A stretch of DNA of 64,000 bases from Microbacterium suaedae (GCF_003254645.1 NZ_PNFD01000001.1:248001-312000), one strand, 5' to 3'. Numbered from the stretch's first letter, positions 30,528 to 38,457 are shown. A program made the numbers and translations. The notes: generated by a model not told the origin, from the sequence alone.

Positions 30528-31586
30528 ATGACTCATCGCAACGAAGCGACGGGCGACCGCCCATTTAAGATCGCGAAGATCCGTCGAATCCTCTCCGCGC
30601 GCGGCGCATCCGCGATCCACCTCACCTCGGCCGCCTCCCTGGCGTGGCTGTTCGACGGCGCGCGCACCGGCGTCCCGCTCGGCGGCGCTCCCGTGTTCTC
30701 CGCGACCGTCGACGCCGACGGCGGCGTGCGCGTGACCACGCTCGCCAACGAGGTCGACCGACTTGCCGCAGAGGAGATCCCCGGACCCGTCGACTGGAAC
30801 GTCGTCCCTTGGCACGCGCCACTCGACGCATCACACCTCGGAACACTGAACGAAGGCGACGCGGCGGCGGAGCTTCGGGCCGCGCGCGCGGCGCTCACCG
30901 ACGCCGAGCGCGAGCGCTACCGCGCACTCGGCGCGGACACGGCGCGTGCCGTCACGCGGATCCTCGAGCGCGCGGAGCCGACATGGTCCGAGCGCGAGCT
31001 CGCGGGGCACCTCGCGTGCGCAGCGTACGAGATCGGCGCCGAGCCGGCGGTCGCCCTCGTCGCGGGAGAATCGCGCGCACGGGTGCCGCATCCGGTCCCG
31101 ACCGACGCACCGCTCGGCGGACGCGCCCTCGCCGTCATCACGACAGTGCGCCACGGCCTCCACGCGAGTATGTCCCGCTGGGTGCGATTCGACCGAGCCG
31201 ATCCTTACGGTGAAGTCGAATCGGCTCTCCGCGAGGTCGAGGCCGATGTCTTCGCGGCAAGCCGGGCAGGCCGTCGACTCGGCGACGTCCTGGGCGATGT
31301 CGCCGCCGCCTACGAACGGCACGGCTTCGCCGAGAACGCGTGGCAGGCGCATCATCAGGGCGGCCCGACGGGATACGCGGGCCGCGACCCCAAGGCACAC
31401 CCCGAAGCCGACGAGTCACTCGATTCCCCGCAGGCTTTCGCCTGGAATCCGTGGACGCCCGGCGCGAAGCTCGAAGACACGATCATCGCGGACGCCGACG
31501 GCATCGAGGTCGTCACCCACGACGACGACTGGCCGGCGATCACCGTCCGGGGCCTGACCCGACCCCTGACGCTCTCGAGAGCGTGA
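30528..31586 (+). CDS. M24-fold (Xaa-Pro aminopeptidase-like) protein with degenerate metal site
   Basis: A 352-residue protein. An N-terminal creatinase/prolidase-type domain (to about residue 130) is followed by a pita-bread domain with the helical segment GADTARAVTRILERAEPTWSERELA (residues about 135-160). In active M24 enzymes the segment corresponding to VITTVRHGLHASMSRWVRF carries two metal-binding Asp; here both are missing. HHQGGPTGYAGRD keeps the His-rich loop. It is therefore probably not a standard metallopeptidase. It is divergently transcribed from GH43 across a shared operator, so it belongs to the pectin regulon by position. Function unknown. Confidence 0.7.
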   Translation: MTHRNEATGDRPFKIAKIRRILSARGASAIHLTSAASLAWLFDGARTGVPLGGAPVFSATVDADGGVRVTTLANEVDRLAAEEIPGPVDWNVVPWHAPLDASHLGTLNEGDAAAELRAARAALTDAERERYRALGADTARAVTRILERAEPTWSERELAGHLACAAYEIGAEPAVALVAGESRARVPHPVPTDAPLGGRALAVITTVRHGLHASMSRWVRFDRADPYGEVESALREVEADVFAASRAGRRLGDVLGDVAAAYERHGFAENAWQAHHQGGPTGYAGRDPKAHPEADESLDSPQAFAWNPWTPGAKLEDTIIADADGIEVVTHDDDWPAITVRGLTRPLTLSRA

Positions 31587-31625
31587 GGCTCGCCCGAAGG
31601 ACATCGCACCTCCGGACACGGACGC

Positions 31626-32456
31626 TCACGCGGGAACCGCAGCCCCCGGGTTCACGGCGCCGAGCAGCGCCGTGGCAACGCTCTCGGGATCGCGCGGCGC
31701 GCGGTCGAGAATCGCGACCGCGAGGTCGAGCCGCAGCGTCTCCCCTCGAGCCAGCACGCGTCGTCGATCGAAGGCGACGGCAGGGCCGAAGCCGACATAC
31801 CCGCTCGACCTCACGAACCAGGGCATGTCCGCCGCGGACGTCGCGGCGACAAGGGATGCCCCCTCGCCGTCGACGAGGATCCAGGGCGAGCGGGATCCAT
31901 GCACGGCCACTTCACCGACCCCGTCGCCCGAGCGCACGCGCGCGTCGCGGAACGGCGTGCGCCAGAACAGTCCGCCATAGAACGCGCCATCGCGCCCATT
32001 CGTCTGGGGACTGCCGAACGTCACGTCGGCACCGCGCGCCGACAGCTCCGACAGCCAGGTGATGATCCGCCCTCCCTCGGCATCGCGTGCGGTGACCGAG
32101 CGACGTTCATCGAGAACCACGTCCCCGTGCTGATCAACCCATTCGATGCGCTCGGACAGGCTCCCTGCCTCCAGATCGCGGCTCACCACTCGCTGCACGC
32201 CGTGATTGTCGAGCAGAGACGATCCGCGATCGCGGACGTAGGTGCGCCCACCCCAGAAGCTCGTGCCATCGACGTCCGGGAGGGCCGCGCTCAGACCAAG
32301 GTGATGCGGGTGATCCTCGGGGCCAACCTCGGTCGCAGGAACCCCATCACACGAGGCCGCCACGAGATACGGCCGCGGCGACTGAACGGCGTCGATCCCG
32401 GCACCATCGTCGTACAAGACGGCGGCATCTCCGCACCCGAGCAATGCTGTCCTCAT
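31626..32456 (-). CDS. DUF6807 (PmoA-like) family protein
   Basis: A 276-residue beta-sandwich-type protein. Family marks are RPYLVAASCDGVPATEVGPEDHPHHLGL (seen at about residues 28-55, with the conserved HPHH) and FWGGRTYVRD, then NGRDGAFYGGLFWR. DUF6807 members are found near sugar-acid and plant-glycan genes, often next to Gfo/Idh/MocA enzymes as here. No activity has been settled. No signal peptide. A GAAGGAG site precedes the ATG. A perfect GAAACCGGTTTC operator lies 31 bp upstream of the start, so it is under the pectin repressor. Confidence 0.75.
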   Translation of the reverse strand: MRTALLGCGDAAVLYDDGAGIDAVQSPRPYLVAASCDGVPATEVGPEDHPHHLGLSAALPDVDGTSFWGGRTYVRDRGSSLLDNHGVQRVVSRDLEAGSLSERIEWVDQHGDVVLDERRSVTARDAEGGRIITWLSELSARGADVTFGSPQTNGRDGAFYGGLFWRTPFRDARVRSGDGVGEVAVHGSRSPWILVDGEGASLVAATSAADMPWFVRSSGYVGFGPAVAFDRRRVLARGETLRLDLAVAILDRAPRDPESVATALLGAVNPGAAVPA

Positions 32457-32486
32457 GTTCGCTCCTTCGCGCTGGCGTTAGTACGA

Positions 32487-32498
32487 GAAACCGGTTTC
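32487..32498. promoter_or_regulatory. LacI-type operator GAAACCGGTTTC (pectin regulon site 3)
   Basis: A perfect palindrome, extending to 14 bp (32486-32499), 31 bp before the DUF6807 gene on the minus strand. Confidence 0.8.
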
Positions 32499-32504
32499 TT
32501 TTCC

Positions 32505-32514
32505 GGGGGGGGGG
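32505..32514. repeat. Run of ten G between divergent operators
   Basis: A homopolymer of ten G in the 226-bp control region. It is the longest mononucleotide run noticed in the window. Such runs mutate easily in length and could change promoter spacing. It may also be a sequencing uncertainty. Confidence 0.7.
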
Positions 32515-32519
32515 CTCCG

Positions 32520-32548
32520 TTGACACACTCCCGCGACGACCGTACGAT
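32520..32548 (+). promoter_or_regulatory. Promoter of the uronate-oxidation operon
   Basis: TTGACA at 32520-32525 and TACGAT at 32543-32548 are 17 nt apart, the best sigma-70-like match in the window. An operator starts 8 nt downstream. A second TTGACA at 32609 lies further down, before the last operator. Confidence 0.7.
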
Positions 32549-32556
32549 CGTATCAA

Positions 32557-32568
32557 GAAACCGGTTTC
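32557..32568. promoter_or_regulatory. LacI-type operator GAAACCGGTTTC (pectin regulon site 4)
   Basis: A perfect palindrome (14 bp, 32556-32569) placed over the expected transcription start of the 32520 promoter. Confidence 0.8.
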
Positions 32569-32650
32569 TGTCCAACAGGACACCGCCCCTGCCGACCTCG
32601 CGTCCGGTTTGACAGCTCCCCCACTCCGGACAACAATCGGTACCATCTGA

Positions 32651-32662
32651 GAAACCGCTTTC
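32651..32662. promoter_or_regulatory. LacI-type operator GAAACCGCTTTC (pectin regulon site 5)
   Basis: One mismatch in the core relative to site 4, and 94 bp from it (nine helical turns). Together with sites 3 and 4 it could support DNA looping. It lies 20 bp before the oxidoreductase start. Confidence 0.65.
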
Positions 32663-32682
32663 TCATCTCATCGAGGAGAACA

Positions 32683-34038
32683 ATGACCCCCCGCCGCTTC
32701 GCCCTCATCGGCACCGGATCCCGCGCCCAGATGTACCTCGGCGCGCTCGCCGAGACCCACGCCGATGCCGGGAGGCTCGTCGCCTGGGCCGACCCGAACC
32801 CCGGCCGCCTCGACTGGTCGCAGCAGGAGCACCCGCAGCTCGGCTCACCGCGCCGCTTCGACGTCGCGGATCTCGCGGACGTCGTGCGGGAGGAGCAGAT
32901 CGACGCGGTCGTCGTCACGAGCCCCGACCACACGCACGCACGTCACGTGGTCACGGCGCTCGAGGCCGGCGCCGACGCGATCGTCGAGAAGCCCCTCACA
33001 ATCGACGAGCAGGGCGTCCGCGACATCGCCGAAGCCGCCGAGCGCACTGGCCGGAAGGTCACCATCACCTTCAACTACCGCTACTCTCCGCGCAATGCAG
33101 AGCTGCGCCGGATCATCGCCTCGGGCGAGATCGGCGACGTCACGAGCGTGCACTTCGAGTGGGTGCTCGACACCGCCCACGGCGCCGACTACTTCCGTCG
33201 CTGGCACCGCGAGAAGGACAGCTCCGGCGGGCTCCTCATCCACAAGTCGAGCCACCACTTCGATCTCGTGAACTGGTGGATCGCCGACGTGCCGACCCGC
33301 GTCTTCGCGTCGGGCGGGCTGCGATTCTACGGAGCCGAGAACGCGCGCCGCCGAGGCCTCGGCGAGCGCGCCCCGCGCGGATCCGTCGACGATCCCCGCA
33401 CCGACGCCTTCAGCCTCGATCTGCGGGCCGACGAGAAGCTCAAGGGCCTCTATTTCGACCAGGAGGAGCACGACGGCTATCAGCGTGACCGCGACGTGTT
33501 CGACGAGGGGATCACGATCGAGGACAATCTCGCGCTCATCGTCGACTACGCACGCGGCGCGACCATGACGTACTCGCTCAACGCCCACTCGCCGTGGGAG
33601 GGGTACACCGTCGCGGTCAACGGTACGAAGGGCCGCGCGGAGCTCACCGTGGTCGAGCGCGGCAGCGTGCTCGTCGACGAAGACGGCCGCACGGTCGTCG
33701 ACCCGAGCGCCCGCCCCGACCTCGTATCGGCCGACGCCGAGCGCCCCGCGAGCGAGCGGCTCGTCGTGCAGACCCACTTCGCGCCCGCCCGTGAGGTGCC
33801 GATCCCTCAGGGCGAGGGTGGTCACGGAGGCGGCGACCAGGTGCTGCTCGACGACGTGTTCCGCGGTCCGGGCGAGGACCCTCTCGGGCTCACGGCCGAC
33901 TGGACCGACGGAGTGCGCAGCGTCGTCGTGGGGATCGCGGGCAATCGATCACTCGCCACGGAGCTGCCCGTGCGCATCTCCGATCTGGATCTCGGAACGG
34001 CGACGAACGCCCTCGGCTCGCCGGTGAACCCGCGATGA
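32683..34038 (+). CDS. Gfo/Idh/MocA family oxidoreductase, first gene of the uronate operon
   Basis: A 451-residue member, longer than the usual 330-400. The Rossmann motif FALIGTGSRAQMYLGAL is at residues 5-21, EKPLTIDEQGV near 103 holds the conserved lysine and FNYRYSPRNAELRRI near 130 follows. The C-terminal domain contains HKSSHHFDLVNWW, with His residues likely in the active site. It probably oxidises a sugar or sugar acid from pectin. The downstream genes convert an aldarate to 2-oxoglutarate, so it may act before or beside the SDR enzyme. GAGGAGA precedes the ATG. It overlaps the next gene by 4 nt. Confidence 0.82.
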   Translation: MTPRRFALIGTGSRAQMYLGALAETHADAGRLVAWADPNPGRLDWSQQEHPQLGSPRRFDVADLADVVREEQIDAVVVTSPDHTHARHVVTALEAGADAIVEKPLTIDEQGVRDIAEAAERTGRKVTITFNYRYSPRNAELRRIIASGEIGDVTSVHFEWVLDTAHGADYFRRWHREKDSSGGLLIHKSSHHFDLVNWWIADVPTRVFASGGLRFYGAENARRRGLGERAPRGSVDDPRTDAFSLDLRADEKLKGLYFDQEEHDGYQRDRDVFDEGITIEDNLALIVDYARGATMTYSLNAHSPWEGYTVAVNGTKGRAELTVVERGSVLVDEDGRTVVDPSARPDLVSADAERPASERLVVQTHFAPAREVPIPQGEGGHGGGDQVLLDDVFRGPGEDPLGLTADWTDGVRSVVVGIAGNRSLATELPVRISDLDLGTATNALGSPVNPR

Positions 34039-34949
34039 GCCGCATCGTCGTCACCGGCGGCGCCGGTCGCCTGGGGCGCAGCGTCGTCGCCGCGCTCGCC
34101 ACGGCCGGGCACGAGGTCGTGTCGTTCGACCGCGAGAAGCTCGAGGGCCTCGCGGCCGAGCAGATCTCGGTGGATCTGCTCGACGGCGAGCAGACCCGCG
34201 AGGCCTTCGACCGGATCCGTCCCGCCGCCGTCGTGCACCTCGCGGCGATCGCCGTGCCCGGCGCGCTGCCGGATCCGGACATCTTCCGCATCAACACGCA
34301 GCTCGTCTGGTCGGTTCTCGCGGCCGCGCTCGAGTCCGGCACGGAGGCGATGCTCGTCGCCTCGAGCCCCACCGTGATCGGCTACGGCTCTCCGGGCGGA
34401 TGGTCCCCCGCATCCCTCCCTCTCGACGAGGAGCATCCCGTCGCGCCGTGGAACGGGTACGCCGCCTCGAAGCTGGCGATGGAGGAGATCGTGCAGATGG
34501 CCGTGCGCCAGCATGGCGACAGGATGCGCTTCGGCGTCTTCCGCCCCTGCTACGTGATCGCCCCCGAGGAGTGGGGCGGCGCGCCGACCCAGCAGGGGCA
34601 TACCGTCGCCGAGCGCATCTCGGATCCCGCTCTGTCCGCCGTCGCCCTGTTCAACTACGTCGACGCCCGCGATGCCGGCGAGTTCGTCGCCGCCTGGATC
34701 GCCGGCGCGCGCGACGTGCCGAACGGATCCACCTTCTTCGTCGGCGCCCCCGACGCCCTCGCCGACGGCGACACCGCCGATGTCGTGCGGGCGCACCTGC
34801 CCTCGCTCGCGCCCTTCGCCGACCAGCTCACGGGCACCGAGTCCGTCTTCTCGTCGGACCGCGCCGAGCGGCTGCTCGGCTGGCGCGCCACACGGCTGTG
34901 GCGCGAGCAGCTCTCCCGAACGACCGTCCCCCAGGAGGCGACCCGATGA
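34035..34949 (+). CDS. SDR-family NAD(P)-dependent dehydrogenase, candidate uronate dehydrogenase
   Basis: A 304-residue extended SDR. VVTGGAGRLGRSVV (residues 5-18) is the GxxGxxG cofactor loop, VVHLAA follows, and the catalytic YxxxK is YAASK near residue 148 with a Ser in SSPTVIGYG. Because KdgD and 2,5-dioxovalerate dehydrogenase follow in the same operon, the missing first step is oxidation of galacturonate to galactaro-lactone, the reaction of Udh (also an SDR). That makes this the best candidate, but the sequence alone also fits a sugar epimerase. Four-nt overlaps join it to both neighbours. Confidence 0.72.
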   Translation: MSRIVVTGGAGRLGRSVVAALATAGHEVVSFDREKLEGLAAEQISVDLLDGEQTREAFDRIRPAAVVHLAAIAVPGALPDPDIFRINTQLVWSVLAAALESGTEAMLVASSPTVIGYGSPGGWSPASLPLDEEHPVAPWNGYAASKLAMEEIVQMAVRQHGDRMRFGVFRPCYVIAPEEWGGAPTQQGHTVAERISDPALSAVALFNYVDARDAGEFVAAWIAGARDVPNGSTFFVGAPDALADGDTADVVRAHLPSLAPFADQLTGTESVFSSDRAERLLGWRATRLWREQLSRTTVPQEATR

Positions 34950-35857
34950 CCGCTCTCGAGATCCCCGACCGCGTTCTGTTCTTCCCCGTCACGGCGTTCG
35001 ACGAGCGCGACCGGGTCGACGAGGAGCTCGTGGCCCGCCACGTCGCCGATCGCGTGGCCGATCGACCCGGCGCCGTGTTCGCGGCGTGCGGCACCGGTGA
35101 GTTCCACGCGCTCTCGCTCGAGGACTACCGTGCCACCGTGCGCGCGTCGGTCGCCGCGACGAACGGCGCCGTTCCCGTGCTCGGCGGCGCAGGCGGTCCC
35201 GTCGGACACGCCCTGGCGTGCGCGCGCACGGCCGCCGAGGAGGGCGCCGACGGCCTGCTCGTCATGCCGCCGTATCTCGTCGGCGCACCCCAGGAAGGCC
35301 TCGTCGCGTACATCGAGAAGATCGCCGCCGAGACCGATCTGCCGATCATCGCCTACCACCGCGCGAACGCGCAGTTCACGCCCGAGTCGGTTCGCCGGCT
35401 GCTGCAGAACCCCCGCGTCGTCGGGATCAAGGACGGCGCGGGCGACCTAGCCGTCGCGCAGCAGTTCGTGCTCGAGGCCGAGCGATCGGGCCGCGGGATC
35501 CTCTTCTTCAACGGACTGCTCACCGCCGAGATGACGCAGGCCGCGTACTCCGCGATCGGCGTGCCGATGTATTCCTCGGCCGCCTTCGCGATGGCTCCCG
35601 CCGTCACGGCGCGCTTCTTCTCGGCCCTTCGCGGAGGCGACGACGAGACCCGCCGCACCCTCCTCGACGAATTCTTCACACCGCTCGTCGCACTCCGCGA
35701 CGAGGTGCCCGGCTTCGCGGTCTCGCTCGTCAAGGCCGGCGTGCGCCTCGGCGGGATCCCCGTCGGACCGGTCCGGGCCCCGCTCGTCGATCCGTCACCC
35801 GAGCAGACCGAGCGTCTCGCCCGCATCCTCGCACGCGGGGAGGAGCTCGCCGCATGA
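34946..35857 (+). CDS. kdgD: 5-dehydro-4-deoxyglucarate dehydratase KdgD
   Basis: A 303-residue aldolase-barrel enzyme of the DHDPS/NAL superfamily. It dehydrates and decarboxylates 5-dehydro-4-deoxyglucarate to 2,5-dioxopentanoate and CO2. Family-specific features are LFFPVTAFD at the start, ACGTGEFHALS near residue 47, PPYLVGAPQEGL near 110, the Schiff-base Lys in VVGIKDGAGD near 158 and the C-terminal VKAGVRLGGIPVGPVRAPL, which separates KdgD from dihydrodipicolinate synthase. The ATG overlaps the SDR stop. Next in line are the enzymes that make its substrate and use its product. Confidence 0.9.
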   Translation: MTALEIPDRVLFFPVTAFDERDRVDEELVARHVADRVADRPGAVFAACGTGEFHALSLEDYRATVRASVAATNGAVPVLGGAGGPVGHALACARTAAEEGADGLLVMPPYLVGAPQEGLVAYIEKIAAETDLPIIAYHRANAQFTPESVRRLLQNPRVVGIKDGAGDLAVAQQFVLEAERSGRGILFFNGLLTAEMTQAAYSAIGVPMYSSAAFAMAPAVTARFFSALRGGDDETRRTLLDEFFTPLVALRDEVPGFAVSLVKAGVRLGGIPVGPVRAPLVDPSPEQTERLARILARGEELAA

Positions 35858-36918
35858 CGGATGCCGTCATCACGTCGCTCGACACGCGACTCCTCACGAT
35901 CCCCCTTGCGCGGCCGTGGGGCGAGTCCGTGCGCGAAATGCACGTGATCGCCGTCGACGTCCACGACTCCGACGGCGGCGTGGGGCACGGCTTCAGCTGG
36001 ACTCCGACGATCGGCGCGCACGCCGTCGAGGCGATGCTCGCCCACGACATCGCCGATTTCGCGCGCGACCGAGAGGCGGATCCTGCTATCTGGCACGACG
36101 CCTGGGCGCATCTGCACGAGGCGGGATCCGGCGGCATCACGACGATCGCCCTCGCGGGTCTGGATCTCGCGCTGTGGGACCTCCGCGCCCGCCGCTCGGC
36201 CACGAGCGTGACCGACCTCATCGGCCGTCGACGAGGCGAGCTCCCCGCCTATGGCAGCGGCGTGAACCTGCACTATTCGCAGGACGAACTCGTCGCGCAG
36301 GTCACGCGCTGGGTCGAGCAGGGATTCCGCGCCGTCAAGATCAAGGTCGGCAGCCCCGATCCCGGGCGCGACGTCGCGCGCGTCGCCGCAGTGCGCGAGG
36401 TTCTCGGCGACGACAGGAAGCTCATGATCGACGCGAATCAGCGCTGGGACCTCGACGCCGCGACAAGTGCCATGGAACGGCTCGCCGCGTTCGCGCCGGA
36501 CTGGATCGAGGAGCCTCTGCGCGCCGACGACATCGCCGGGCACGCCGAGCTGCGGCGCCGCATCGACGTGCCGATCGCCCTCGGCGAGAACCGCCACACG
36601 ATCCACCAGTTCCGTGACGCGATCGACCGGGGCGCCGTCGACATCGTCCAGCCGAACATCGTGCGCGTCGGCGGCATCACGCCGTTCCTCGAGATCGCGG
36701 TTCTCGCCCGCGACCGCGGCGTCGGCCTCGCCCCGCACCTCCTTCCCGAGCTCTCGTCGCAGCTCGCGTACTGCCTCCCCGAGGAGACGTGGGTCGAGGA
36801 CGTCGAGGACGCGGGCTTCGCACAGCTGGGCGCCCTCGCCGAGCCGACAGGGCTCGCGATCGAGCACGGCACGGCGCGCGGCGGCCCCGCGCTCGGACTC
36901 GGGATCCGATTCACCTGA
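35854..36918 (+). CDS. Enolase-superfamily enzyme, candidate galactarolactone cycloisomerase or aldarate dehydratase
   Basis: A 354-residue protein with the mandelate-racemase-type capping and barrel domains. KxK is in VKIKVG (about residue 165), metal ligands are in MIDANQRW, WIEEPL and ALGENRH, and the general-base His is in LAPHLLPELS. The Asp that normally pairs with that His (PDxxRxGG) is Asn here, PNIVRVGG. Gene order (SDR, KdgD, this gene, dioxovalerate dehydrogenase) suggests it supplies 3-deoxy-2-keto-hexarate from galactarolactone or galactarate. A different sugar-acid dehydratase specificity cannot be excluded. It overlaps kdgD by 4 nt. Confidence 0.82.
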   Translation: MTDAVITSLDTRLLTIPLARPWGESVREMHVIAVDVHDSDGGVGHGFSWTPTIGAHAVEAMLAHDIADFARDREADPAIWHDAWAHLHEAGSGGITTIALAGLDLALWDLRARRSATSVTDLIGRRRGELPAYGSGVNLHYSQDELVAQVTRWVEQGFRAVKIKVGSPDPGRDVARVAAVREVLGDDRKLMIDANQRWDLDAATSAMERLAAFAPDWIEEPLRADDIAGHAELRRRIDVPIALGENRHTIHQFRDAIDRGAVDIVQPNIVRVGGITPFLEIAVLARDRGVGLAPHLLPELSSQLAYCLPEETWVEDVEDAGFAQLGALAEPTGLAIEHGTARGGPALGLGIRFT

Positions 36919-36959
36919 TCCGCCCCCTTCGACCCTGCACCCGCGACAAGGATGGACCT

Positions 36960-38381
36960 ATGACTTCCACGACCCCGGAACACGTCGACGAGCTGTGCCA
37001 GCGCGCCGCCCGCGCCTTCCCGCAGGCCCGCCAAGCCGACGACGCCGAGCGCGCCTCCTGGCTGCGGGCGGGAGCCGACGCGCTCGACGCTGCGACCGAC
37101 GAGCTCGTCGCGATCGCCGACGACGAGACGCACCTGGGATCGCCGCGCCTGCCGGGTGAATTGAAGCGCACGACGAATCAGCTGCGCCTGTTCGCCGACG
37201 TCGTCACGGAGGGCTCCTATCTCGAGGCGACGATCGACCATCCGAACCCTGACACGGTCCCGCCGATCCCGGATCTGCGGCGCGTGCTGCGCCCTCTCGG
37301 CCCGGTCGCCGTGTTCGCGGCCTCGAACTTCCCCTTCGCCTTCTCGGTCGCGGGCGGCGACACGGCGTCGGCCCTGGCGGTCGGCTGCCCGGTCGTCGTC
37401 AAGGCGCACTCGGGCCACCCGGCTCTCTCCCGGCGCGTCTTCAAGATCCTCGAGCAGGCGCTGCGGGAGGCGGGAGCGCCCGACGGGATCCTCGGTCTCG
37501 TGGGCGGCCGCGAAGCGGGCGTCGCCCTCGCTGAGCATCCCGCGATCACGGCCGTCGGCTTCACGGGATCCATCCCGGGCGGGCGGGCGATCCACGATGC
37601 CGTCGCGGCGCGCCCCGCGCCCATTCCCTTCTTCGGCGAGCTGGGATCGCTCAATCCCGTCGTCGTCACGGCGGCCGCCGACCGAGCCCGCGGCGCGGCG
37701 CTCGCGGAGGGCCTCGCGGGGTCGTTCCAACTCGGCGTCGGCCAGTTCTGCACGAAGCCGGGCGTCGTGTTCGTGCCGCGAGGATCCGCGCTCGAGAACG
37801 AGGTCGCGGCCCATGTCGGCGACGCGGGCCGGATGCTGACCGATCGCATCGCCGACGGCTTCGCCTCGGGAGCGGCGCGCGTGGAAGAGGTGCCCGGCGT
37901 CGACGCCGTCGCGGCCGGCGACGGATCCCTGGTCGCGGCATGCGACGCATCGACGCTCGCCGCGCACGCGGACGTGCTCCTCGAGGAGGTCTTCGGGCCG
38001 TTCACGCTGCTCGTGCGGTATTCCGACGAGGAGGAGCTGCTCGGTGGCCTCGCTCTCATGGAGGGCAATCTCACGGCGACGCTCCACGCCGAGGACGAGG
38101 ACGACATCGGGGCCGTGCTCGCGTCGCTCGAGCAGCTCGCGGGCCGCGTGCTCTTCGCGGGGTGGCCGACGGGCGTGGCGGTGAGCTGGGCGCAGCACCA
38201 CGGCGGCCCGTGGCCCGCGACGACGAGCCAGCACACCTCGGTCGGCGCCACCGCGGTGCGCCGCTTCCTGCGACCGGTCGCCTATCAGGAAGCCCCGGAG
38301 CGTGCCCTCCCGCCCGCGCTCCGCGAGGCGAACCCGCTGGGCATCCCCCGCCGCGTCGACGGCGAGCTCGTGCTGCCGTAG
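36960..38381 (+). CDS. 2,5-dioxovalerate (alpha-ketoglutarate semialdehyde) dehydrogenase
   Basis: A 473-residue aldehyde dehydrogenase. ASNFPFAFS near residue 121 carries the oxyanion Asn, FTGSIPGGRAI is the cofactor loop, ELGSLNP near 225 the general-base Glu and GQFCTKPG near 262 the catalytic Cys. The FPFAFSVAGGDTASALA and FCTKPG versions are typical of the KGSADH branch, which oxidises the KdgD product to 2-oxoglutarate. It lies 41 nt after the enolase-family gene and is the last gene of the operon. A long palindrome follows 8 nt after the stop. Confidence 0.88.
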   Translation: MTSTTPEHVDELCQRAARAFPQARQADDAERASWLRAGADALDAATDELVAIADDETHLGSPRLPGELKRTTNQLRLFADVVTEGSYLEATIDHPNPDTVPPIPDLRRVLRPLGPVAVFAASNFPFAFSVAGGDTASALAVGCPVVVKAHSGHPALSRRVFKILEQALREAGAPDGILGLVGGREAGVALAEHPAITAVGFTGSIPGGRAIHDAVAARPAPIPFFGELGSLNPVVVTAAADRARGAALAEGLAGSFQLGVGQFCTKPGVVFVPRGSALENEVAAHVGDAGRMLTDRIADGFASGAARVEEVPGVDAVAAGDGSLVAACDASTLAAHADVLLEEVFGPFTLLVRYSDEEELLGGLALMEGNLTATLHAEDEDDIGAVLASLEQLAGRVLFAGWPTGVAVSWAQHHGGPWPATTSQHTSVGATAVRRFLRPVAYQEAPERALPPALREANPLGIPRRVDGELVLP

Positions 38382-38389
38382 CCTCCCAT

Positions 38390-38450
38390 GTCCACAAGTC
38401 TTCACCGAGTCCGCTGCGAATCACCGCGGACTCGGTGAAGACTTGTGGAC
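38390..38450. repeat. Dispersed palindrome copy 2, possible bidirectional terminator
   Basis: Perfect 25-nt arms (38390-38414, 38426-38450) enclose an 11-nt loop between the convergent dioxovalerate dehydrogenase and ROK genes. Relative to copy 1, a G-C pair inside the stem is replaced by A-T on both arms, a compensatory change. Confidence 0.85.
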
Positions 38451-38457
38451 TTGCGGC

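Noticed and set aside
30450..30815. N-terminal extension of the GH43 frame up to 30815
   Set aside because: It would run through the LacI operator, the -10 box and the opposite-strand M24-like gene. The residues are not GH43-like.
36789..36959. Longer start for the dioxovalerate dehydrogenase
   Set aside because: The extra residues are Arg/Gly-rich and overlap the enolase-family gene in another frame. Aldehyde dehydrogenase homology begins after 36960.
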